Source: Pseudevernia furfuracea
Taxonomy: Eukaryota; Ascomycota; Lecanoromycetes; Lecanorales; Parmeliaceae
Length of the DNA: 64,000 nt
Assembly: GCA_022315425.1 (NCBI GenBank)
Contig: JAIUPT010000029.1
Location: 620,001 to 684,000, forward strand
Direction of reading: 5' to 3'
This document shows positions 54,731-64,000 of this stretch, piece by piece. The position numbers and the translations under genes are program-made. The notes below the pieces were generated by a model. That model made no database searches, had not been told where the DNA came from, and saw only the letters and a program-made list of their open reading frames with translations. Each line of letters begins with the position of its first letter. Positions within the stretch are counted from its first letter, which is position 1.

Positions 54731-57700
54731 TTATGTACACTTCAATATATGCGACTCATTCGGTCAGTTCGATTCGTTGAGCACATTAATCAAGTACAGT
54801 GTATCATGATACAGGGCTGGCAATTCATATACATATTGATTCGTCTGTCATCTATGCACTGAGAGGTTCAGTGTTATATTCAGTATAGGCTTATCTGTAT
54901 TCTCTTCGTCTTCAAGATCGCCTTTGCGCAGCTCTGTTAATATATATACGACAAGAAATACGTACCTCTTTCGACGATATATGTGCGCAAAACACTATAG
55001 AAGTTAACCCTTTTTGATGTTAATACGCATATAGTTCTTGACGTTGTACACATATCGACGATGCGCTCTGCAAATATGTTAGTCTAAGAGTTATTCGATA
55101 CTATGCGCAAAAGACACACGAATTAGTATAGACAATTCTTCGATATCACTTCAATTTACTAATATCAAAATTCATCACGCGCAGTCATACTTAGTTTTGT
55201 AGACGATCATCAAATGCTGAACGAAGTTGTGTTGTGAGTTAAGCTTCATTAGGTTCGTTATAGCCCTAATGCGAAAGTAGTTATTTAATATAAATTCTCT
55301 TATAGATATCTGCGCAGAGTGATACTCGTCATTTTTAAGTACGTTGTAAAAGCCTTCTGCGTAAATATTCTCGTTCATATCTTATTCATCTATAGAAAGA
55401 TAACTTTGTACAAGTGTCTTATATTTGTCGTTCAGAATTCTCAGAGCTTTCATCATTTCGAAATTATTATGATCTTAAGCTCTTATCAGGTCTAGTCGCA
55501 AAGACTATTGCATCACGTTTCTTATAAATAGATATTTTATCAAATTTGATGAAGCTACTGCATCTGTTATGCTCTTGAACACTCTAAAATAACTATTATT
55601 AGCGACAGTCTACTCAGCACGAAGAAAGTAAACAACTTATGCTTTAACTCCTTCGTCAACATATTCGAATTCATAACCGTCGTATACTCCTTCGTATTCT
55701 CCGTTAGATAAAGATTTATATATATATTAGAAAGCCTAAGAAGCTTCTCAAATTTGATGTCACGAGATATTCTTGCTTTGATCTTATCTTTGTCTTTGAC
55801 TGCTGTAGACTTCGATATCTGTCGTTCTATCTCCGATTCTGGGTCGAAGCGCGCTGCGTCTGAGAACACCTTCTTCAGAGCGTCTTCGTTCTCTAAATCA
55901 TCGTCGATCTCATTATTATTATTGTTACGAAAGTCTTCTGCAGCTGAAATAACATAGGTGATCAACTCTTAATAAACTCTTCGAGTCTTCAGTACATGTT
56001 AATGAAGAATACTTGACTTCGTATATCGTTGATTTTCGACAAGAGTGTTAGATCGAGCAATAACTTTAAACGCTCGTATTATTATCTGAAGTAAAATTGA
56101 AGCTAACGACGCAGTTATCACTCGTTCGATAGCTTGAAGAAACGAAAGTCGAAATTATTCGATTGTGACCTTACTGCGAAGAATTAGTGACGTCAATAGA
56201 GTAGCTCTACCTGTCTCGAAGAGAGATTATGATTATATATAGTAGATAGGGCTCTATATTCGTTTTTATTCAGAAGGAAAGTGAAACTATTGAAATGCCT
56301 TGAGATAAAGAGTGAACTCTCGTTTGCTTAGGATCGTAGTTATTAGAAAGTCTTATAGAATCCTATTTAAACCTCTTCACTCTAAATGAGAAGCATCATA
56401 AGATCGCGATTGAATTAGATTTAGGACTGATGCGAGCTTCGCAATGAGCGGAGATGTTATGCGAATTTCGATGTCTCGAACGAAGGTTTTCATTTCTGAC
56501 GCATTTAGCTCTTCGACGTATTGTCTCTATTATAACGTGTCTTCATGATATCTGCTATTAGCTCTGGTATCGTATTCTAAATTTTCTCGTTCCTCCTTAG
56601 AACAGTAACAGGTTCGATAACTTATTCTTACTATATATCGCATAAAACCTGCATTATCTACCTGCTGAGACATATTCTCGAGAAAAGTCATAGCGAAAGA
56701 TTAAACTGTCTCCACATGTTCGTTAATATCTAAATTCACTTCGCTGTTCAGTCTTTGAATCGATTTATAGAAGACTTTTATAATCTTCTCTATCTTTGTC
56801 CCATAAGAACTCAATAATAAAGTAAAGACATTCGTAAGCTTTCTTCGCTCTTGATAGTCTAAATAAGCGAGAATTAAATAAAACGCTTTGAGAGCACGAT
56901 ACATATTTCGATATACATCGAAATCATCAATGAATAAGAGATAAGAAATAGATATGTGAGAATAAGTCGCAAATGTCTGAAGTCTTTTGCGATCGAAATG
57001 AGCTAATTTCAACTCTACTCGAGTCTGCTGCAATTCTCGAAGAGATCTCACAGTAAAAGATTGAAGATTAACAATTCTACGTATATATTTCGCATTATCA
57101 AAATAACCAAGCTTATTCACCTCATCAAATTCAAGATAAATGATAACGTGTCGATTAATATTATTCGATGATTGTTCAAGAAGAACATCCTTCAAAAGAA
57201 AAAGCTCTTGTTCATCGACTATTAACTCAAATTGTTTCAGTATAGATTGACGCCGTGTAATTGTCTGAAGTATAATTATCACGTTATCTAAATAATCTAT
57301 ATCTATACGATAATCTCGTTCTATGAACGTTACTCGATTATAGTTATATAATGTTATATAAAGACGAAGAGTGTCTTCTAAAATGATTAGATTCTTAGTT
57401 CTGATATAATAGACATTATCAGAAGTTATTCGTATCGAAGATTTCTATGCTTGTGATTATCATAGCTTCAAAGATTTATTCACATATTGCGCCATATCAA
57501 AATACATCTTCTATCGCAGAAATGTAGCTGAAAGAATGATTTTGATTAGGTCGAAAGAATTATATTAATAATATCACGTCGTTCGCTTAATTCTCTGACG
57601 TTCTTCTTTTTGTTCTTGCGATAGTAACGATTGTTTCTTAATTATAACTATTAAAGACTTTCGCATCAGTCGTAATAGTGGTATGTGTCGTCGAATCTAA

Positions 57701-58700
57701 CGCTTAAGAATATTTAATTTCTTTGATAGAGTCTCTACTGGGTCTGACCCCTCAATATTCTCATCTATCGTATTCGTATTTATATGATCTGCGAAAGACT
57801 TCTGCGACTATAACATCTCCCTTAGACGTACGTAATCAGTTCTCGAGCAGTCAGACTTCTCATATTATAATCTTAGCGCTAGATGTAGAGAGAAAGAAAA
57901 GACATTCTTATCGTCTTTCTATAATATAATTTCGTAAAAGAAATTTAATGAAGATATCGATGAAGAGGAGAATTGTGCTCGCTGAGACAAGAGTGATAAC
58001 GACGTTCGTTTCGAAATGTCATACGACTCCGAGAACGAATATTGTAGCTCGTTATCCTCATCATCGTTAAAGATATTTAAATCTTCAAGAAGCTAAGAGA
58101 GAGTGAGTGATCGAGGTTCTTAAGCGATTCTATTGACTTGTATTATAGATTATAAAACGATCAATACTTGTTAACTGTATTAGAGGAAATCAAATATAAT
58201 AAACAAATTCTCGTTCTTATCGTCTGTGTTCACATCTCAATTACTGCTCGCATCATCGTTATCGTCTATATCGTCTGAATTCCCTTCAATGTCTGTTATT
58301 ATATTTTTATGATCTTGCTCGTGCTGTAGTGAAATTATACTTATATCGTCGTTATTTATATCAAGTATCTATTCATTGTAAACTTCATCTGTCTCGTTGT
58401 TAAAGACTACAATTAAATTAGTCTCGCTGCGAAAGTCTTTAACAAACTATTCAAAGACATCTTCATCGTACTATAGATTCTTAGTAAGGTGCTTAGATTT
58501 AGTAGTGTGCTCAGAAAGAATTTCGTCGAGAGAGTCTTCAGCAGATCGTTCGAAATAAAGCTCGTTGAGAGAGTCTTCAGTAGATCGTTCGAAAAGAATT
58601 TCGTCAGAGACTTCAGCAGATCGCTCGAAAGCATATATATTAAGAAAGTCTTTTACAGCAAAATCATTATAAGAAGTTATCGAAGATAACGAAGACTAAT
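54731..58700 (-). pseudogene. TNP2-like transposase relic Z2
   Basis: Homologous to Z1 along its length and not interrupted by a Copia element. From N- to C-terminus: acidic/Ser-rich part with repeats of ERSAEDSLDE (about 58630-58500), a decayed region, the core (56701-57282) with ISYLLFIDDFDVYRNMYRAL and NVFTLLLSSYGTKIE, then FLENMSQQVDN near 56660, IIRAFKVIARSNTLVEN near 56080, and open piece 55567-55965 with KFEKLLRLSNIYINLYLTEN and LTKELKHK. It ends ILKCT-stop at 54731-54733. The start is uncertain. About 1320 codons, as in Z1. More decayed than Z1 in its N-terminal third. Confidence 0.55.
58488..58640 (-). repeat. In-gene 36-bp repeat near the N-terminus of Z2
   Basis: Three to four imperfect units with GAGAGTCTTCAGCAGATCGTTCGAAA. 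Coding for E-R-S-A/T-E-D-S-L-x-E repeats on the minus strand. Corresponds in place, but not in unit, to the 18-bp repeat of Z1. Confidence 0.75.
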
Positions 58701-59353
58701 TATCGTCTCTATTAGCATTTCAGCTAAATATGCGCAGCTAATTTATTTTGCGAGATTAAGTAGTTATTTTATGCAGGAGAATACTAAATAGACTTGACAA
58801 GAATAAAATTAATAGAAAGTTACAGCTGAACGTAAATCTTAACGTGTCTAGTCAGATACGAAGACTTATTAAATCGTTTTTGAATTCACTTCTCACATTT
58901 TATATCATTAAATAAAATTCTAAAGAAGTAGATATTTTGAAAAATATCTTAGAAGGGCTGAGTAAGTTATTAACACTTATCATGATAATGATCGTTAATG
59001 CGCATTACATTTTCAATTGAGAAATTCGACTCGTGAAAACTTGTCTGAGATGTTCTCAGACTTTGAAATTGAGCTTATGTTCTTATAGCTGTCATATGTA
59101 TAACAGTAATTTGATAGACAATCTATATCGAAGTTGTTGATTCTCTCTCTGAAAACTATCGAAGTAAGTAGTCTTCGCATCACGAGAGAATATAGATTGT
59201 CGTTATTATAAGTAAAGAAAACACGTCTCGAGCCTCTTTATTAAAGGCTCAGACTTTTATCTTCAATCTTTTTCACTTTCATCTATCGTAGACTTCTATA
59301 TATCACTTATTAAGAATTAGTCTAAAGCTTTTCGTAGTATTTATGTAACGTAT
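58701..59353. other. 3' flank of helicase relic S-b
   Basis: No gene. It shares words with the S-a 3' flank, including a GAAGACTA...TAGTTTTC hairpin (reversed, near 59155-59185) and ATTACTGTTATACATATGACAG (about 59090-59112 reversed). Confidence 0.5.
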
Positions 59354-61329
59354 CTAAAGACTAACTTCTTCTTCTTTTCTCTTCAACAAGATGAACTTAA
59401 GTACATCTTATGCGACGAGAATATATGATTTATCTTTCGATTCCCATATAATATTCTCGTACCTCATCATCTCACTCTTCTTAAATACTTAATCACTCAA
59501 GTTTACTGTAAAATCGTCTATGTTATCGACTTCGATGAAGATACGTCTATTCAGCTCTGTTATAGTCTGAGACACGACTTTCTCGATATTGCGTCAGATG
59601 AAGATCTAATCAAAACTTTCAGACACGTAGTATTCATATAGTCAGATCACTAAACTATAATTTCTTACACGTATCGCACGACCCAAAGCTTGTGCTTATA
59701 CGTCTAGATTGTGAGCGCTCTTCATCATGTGAATCCTTTAACACTTTTGTTGTAGATTTAGATCTATCGAGTCTATAGCGTACGTAGTGATAAGTACTTG
59801 AGCTCTATCGTCATATTCAGTAAAAGCTATAATAATCGCGTCGCGCTCTTTCTGCTGCTGATAAGCGTCGAGTGTAACATAGTTGATTCTCAATAACTAC
59901 AAAACGACGAGCAAGAATATCGTCACAGTCGATAATTAATAAAAGATTAACACTTTCTTTTAATCTCTCACCACCTAGAGCGAAATTAATAGACTGTTAT
60001 TATAGAAGGCTGTTATAGGGCTACTATAACTATAGACTGCTGCGAAGAGTCTCTCGCACACTCGTAATAATAGAAAAGAAACGTATCTAACTACGTACAT
60101 TGCGCAGAAGCGCACGTACTTTTGATATATCTTTTAATAATGTCTGCAGTAGCGGCGCTGAGTCGTTGAGATTAAAATGTCGATTTTATAGTCTCTAAAA
60201 CCAATCGAGAAAGAAGTCTTTTTAATCAAACGTAATCTTCATATTAGTCGCTTTGAGATCAACTGTCTCATCGAGTTCTAATAGCTTAATTCAAGTTGTT
60301 AACATTAATAATTTGCGCTGTGTGATAAGCGATCACTTGAGTTTCTTATATAATTCTATCGAGGACAGTAGCTTTTCTGTGAGCTCGTTCTCTTTCGTAT
60401 TATATCACTTTTGCTCTTTGTTATTGAAGAAACAGCTAATAATAATAGTCTTTACACGTAATAATGAGTCTATAATTTTGATATCAATGCGAAATAAAAT
60501 GCGACTTTGCGAAGTTCGACGAATAATTAATTACTTTCATATTTTAGTTAAGCGAATTTCTTATTTAATAGAATTAATACGATGTGTAAGAATTCAGTCT
60601 TTAATAGCGCGTTTAATAAGCTGCAATTTGACTATTAAGTGATTATTCGATAGAAGAAAAGGGTCGAGATCTTATTCGAACTGCATCTTCGTAAGTGAAG
60701 TATCTAATTATTAGTCTCCCGCATCATATGACTCAACAAGAGACATATAGTCAAGTTAATTATTAATGTTATTAAAAATGAGAGTAGCGCTAATCATGAT
60801 ATAGCGCGTAGCTCTCTGTTATTATATTATCACAGAGACGTCAGCTGTAAATAACTTCAAAAGATGACATTTATTATTGACGACAAGCTTGAAACAGTCT
60901 TTCAAGTTCGTATCTCAACGTGAATCTAAATCGAAACGATTCTTGTCGATCTATGTCTTGAACATTGTTAGCTTGTTAATTCGATACTTATGATTAATAG
61001 CTGAGTCGTGTCGCGTAGCGAAAGTAATGTAGCTGTTAATAATCAAAGTTCGAGATCGTTACTCTTTTTCATTAAATAGTTCATGTAATTAATGCAAATT
61101 ATCAAGCACTAAGCGTTCGTCTGCGATAGATTTCGACCGTCGCGCGTCGCCGTGATATTTATAAATGTCGAAGATATCTGAAGCTATTAGGTCGATAGCC
61201 TTGATTCATTGCGCAATAAGATTCTTAGACATTAGAATGAGCGTTGACCTAGCCCTAGTACGTTGTTGATCTGTACGAGTCTTCGCGCGTTCTCTGTGAA
61301 GCTGAAGTATTAGTTAATATATATAGTAG

Positions 61330-61450
61330 CTTTTGTAGAAGACTACTGCAGAAGACTACTATAGAGTAGAGAGCAGAAGACGTTTATAGAAGACTTTTAT
61401 AAAAGACTTTTATAAAAGACTTTTACAGAAGGCTTTTGCAGAAGATATCT
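61330..61450 (-). repeat. In-gene tandem repeat 2 of S-b
   Basis: Units of AGAAGACTTTTATAAA, about 15 bp. S-a has a short AGACTTTCGCAGC repeat at the matching place (about 18940-18970). Confidence 0.8.
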
Positions 61451-62344
61451 AATAATAGAAAAGACTTACATATAACAGATAACAGACGATTACTCAAGTC
61501 TTATCGAGACCTACGTGATCTACAAGGAACATGACTCGTGAGTGCGAATTCGAGCTGAATTCCACGAGTGCTTTGACAGTCACAGACTATTAGAATTTAA
61601 GTGATTATAATAGAGTCATTTTAGACATACGAAAGATTATCTAATTTTCGTTATATAATATATCGAGTAAAAGATAAGCTTTTCTCAAATCTTCTCGCTG
61701 ATAGTTCTCACTATCAAAGTAAATTTATTATTCGTCGAAGTTTGTTTTAACTGTCGCATCTTAGAGCTAATACTCAATCGAATTTTGCTTTAAATCCTCG
61801 ATTGTTTTGATAAATCAAATCTTTTGATCTTCTTTAGAAATCAAATCGATTAATTTTATTATCTTAATAGTCTTCTTTAAAGCTCTTATATTACTACCCT
61901 TTTGAATAATCATATCAATTAGCCACGCTTTTTAAAACCTTTCGCGAATATTAAAGATTATTGATTTATTCTCAACTGTCATCAATTAAGCGTTTGATGA
62001 AAACGCGAAGTTAGTTTCAATGACTTTCTTACGTTCTTTATTTATGTCACGCTCAAATTAAAGCTTCTCTTTATTTGACTGCACAACTTCGATTCATTAA
62101 TCTATGAATTTTAAAAAATAATCGATCTGTTAATTATTCTCGAACATCAAATGATTATTGTGTAAGAGATTCTTCTCGTATTCGAATTTGAATATAATTT
62201 TCATAGTTGTATTTCAATCACGGGTGACTCGCTTAGTCGTTACACGCTCTTTCTTAAACGATATTGAACTTAATAGAGATAAAGACGTATCGAGAGTCGG
62301 CGATACGCTGATTTGATATAAGTTAGCGATGACATAATGTCTAT

Positions 62345-62515
62345 AGAAGAGTGCTTAAGATAGGCTTTTATAGAAAGATGCTTGAGATAGACTTCTATAG
62401 AGAGATGCTTGAAATAGACTTCTATAAAAGAGTGCTTGAGATAGACTTTTATAGAGGAATGCTTAAGACAGACTTCTACAGAGAGATGCTTAGATAGACT
62501 TCTGTAATTAAGATA
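62345..62515 (-). repeat. In-gene tandem repeat 1 of S-b
   Basis: About six 27-bp units containing GATGCTTGAGATAGACTTCTA. In frame; matches the position of repeat 1 in S-a. Confidence 0.85.
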
Positions 62516-63057
62516 CTTATCGAACGTTCTATCTGAGTGACGACTTTGAGTCGTAGCTTCTTTGCAACAGCGACGTTTTTTGTCTTACGCTTAAAAGACG
62601 TATAATTGAACTTCTTATACTTGATGAGTAGTTATATTTTAAGGTGAATTTGCGCAGACGATAGTTCTTTATTGAAAAAGAGTTCAGCAGCACTCTTAAT
62701 GTTGACGCGACAAATCTGAAACAACGCAAACGTTAAATGATTCTCTCGATCTCACAGTCTCTTGTTTAAAAGATTCGTAAAGAACTTGTTAGACTCTAGA
62801 CGTTCTTTAATGATTATTCGTTGTTCAACTGTTTCGAAATTGACCTCTCGTTCTCGAGATGTATCAAGATTTTAAATCAATTTCTGCTGAGAATAGATTC
62901 ATATTTCGACGTAGATCTTGAAATACGACGCAAAACGTGAACCTTACAGATAATTAATCATTTTCTATAAGCTCACAAAATCACATAGCTCGCGCAGTTT
63001 ATTTAGTTCGCGATATTTTAGCTTATTCTCGCGAGCTTTTATCAATGAAAAGACCAT

Positions 63058-64000
63058 GTTAACTATTAAAAGCTTTAATAAGAAAATAATATGATGAATA
63101 AATAAGGTCACTGCAGAAGACTTCTATAGAATCAACTTATCGCTATTAAAGTGAGAGATCTGGTCTAAGCTATACTAATATAGATAAGAAGTGAAGGTGA
63201 TTTATAAGATGTGATAAACGAGTCTAAGTGATATAAATGATAAGCGAGTAATGTGAGCAAGTAAGATGTGAGCAAGTAAGATATAGAATATTAAGCTTAG
63301 CTATATTTCGCTATAGTCTCTAACGAACGACTAAAATATACGTAATTAAATAAAGATAGCTTTGATTTAATGAAGGCTTATAATAATAGATAGAATATAT
63401 AAAAAGTAACGAGGTTGTTGTTAATAAGGAGAAAGAAGTAATAAAATAAAGTTATTTAATTTGTCTTTATATGAGATTAAGTGAATTGATTTAAGTCTTG
63501 ACGATAAACGTAAGTAAATACGAAATACAAACTATGCTTTGCAAAATCCGTCTGTCTATCATATCTACATCATGTATCTAATCAGTGATATCTAATGAAA
63601 TTAATCATAGATAGTGTCAAGACTCGTCGTATATTGAAAATCATCTATCTTGTGATGGTCTGTTGCGAAAATCTACTTATAATTGAAAGTCTATGATAGT
63701 CTATTGAAGAGTCACTCATTTTGAAATTTTATAAGACTTGCGATGTTTGTTTTTACTTCAATTGTGATAGGAGAGAGAGAGACTATCGAAACCTACGATA
63801 GAATCTTCTATTTTTTTGCGATTAGCTTAAATTTAATAAGCTTTTTTCGTAATGTTCTCAAAGCCTAAATTAGATATATTCTGTCTTTTGCGTCATTACT
63901 TCAATTGATTTCTTCGTGTAAATATAAGTCTTAAGCTTGATTCTCAATAACGAAGAAGCAGACTTTTCAACGAGCATTATAAGCATTAGAATCTCAAGTC
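63058..64000. other. AT-rich region with no gene recognised
   Basis: No supported coding frame. Contains short direct repeats such as GTGAGCAAGTAAGAT (two copies, 63251-63280) and the word GCAGAAGACTTCTATAGA (63115-63132), which resembles the repeat units inside S-b. Confidence 0.5.

Larger units (their letters stand above)
59354..63057 (-). pseudogene. SNF2-type helicase relic S-b
   Basis: Second copy of S-a, on the opposite strand. Start ATG at 63057 (MVFSLIKARENKLKYREL). Motif II region reads VVNNKCHLLKLFTADV near 60864-60875, so D-E-C/A-H has become N-K-C-H. Then YIMISATLIFNNINN (motif III). The C-terminal lobe is near 59900-59780: AFTEYDDRAQVLITTYAIDS and IDLNLQQKC, and LYEYYVSESFD. It ends at TAG 59354-59356. 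About 1235 codons versus 1205 in S-a. Decay is heavier than in S-a; most stops are at Gln/Trp codons. It sits upstream of Z2 in the same orientation, whereas S-a is head-to-head with Z1. Confidence 0.7.

Noticed and set aside
60253..60642. 129-codon plus-strand ORF
   Set aside because: Antisense to the helicase relic S-b, whose minus-strand frame aligns with S-a.

Overview
The window looks like transposon-packed, heterochromatin-like DNA from a filamentous ascomycete. Almost every recognisable reading frame is an AT-shifted relic. Stops fall mostly at former Gln and Trp codons (CAA/CAG to TAA/TAG, TGG to TGA), and comparing copies shows C-to-T and G-to-A changes, mainly at CpA and CpC sites, as expected from repeat-induced point mutation (RIP). 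I found no intact host gene, tRNA, rRNA or CRISPR array. The species cannot be named from this sequence. Family calls come from reading motifs by eye, not from searches. || Layout. 1-610: 3' end of a Copia element (copy A). 611-3600: Ty3/gypsy gag relic (G3, +) split by repeat-bearing DNA element X1 (897-2454). 3600-3995: a little-mutated patch. 3996-14301: a TNP2-like transposase relic (Z1, -) split by a nearly full-length Copia element (copy B, -, 5357-11625). 14660-16330: unrecognised minus-strand relic. 17415-21030: SNF2-type helicase relic (S-a, +), with 63-bp repeats downstream. 21950-23102 and 31948-33630: the two halves of gypsy relic G2 (+), separated by a tandem Copia composite (copies C and D, three LTRs, one target duplication). 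33631-39690: Copia copy E. 39691-46950: gypsy relic G1 (-), split by X2 and X3. 46951-49699: 5'-truncated Copia copy F. 49700-52130: 3' end of gypsy G4 (integrase tail, chromodomain, LTR), split by insert W. 52131-52816: gypsy G5 reverse transcriptase relic. 52817-54350: start of a second Copia family. 54352-54537: a small MITE. 54731-58700: second TNP2-like transposase relic (Z2, -). 59354-63057: second SNF2-like helicase relic (S-b, -). 63058-64000: no gene seen. || How it fits together. Nesting gives relative ages: G4 sits in G5, F in G4, G1's LTR abuts a truncated F, and X2 and X3 sit in G1. C/D sits in G2, B in Z1 and X1 in G3. At several joints, removing the insert and one target duplication restores the host reading frame, which confirms the joints. 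The main Copia family has very short 122-bp LTRs, a primer site matching the anticodon arm of initiator tRNA-Met, and LTRs that stayed almost unmutated while the interiors decayed. || The most unusual items are the three X elements (unmutated 9-bp arrays of about 390-830 bp inside RIP-decayed DNA), the occurrence of both a TNP2-like transposase and a SNF2-like helicase in two copies each, and the composite or chimeric Copia structures.
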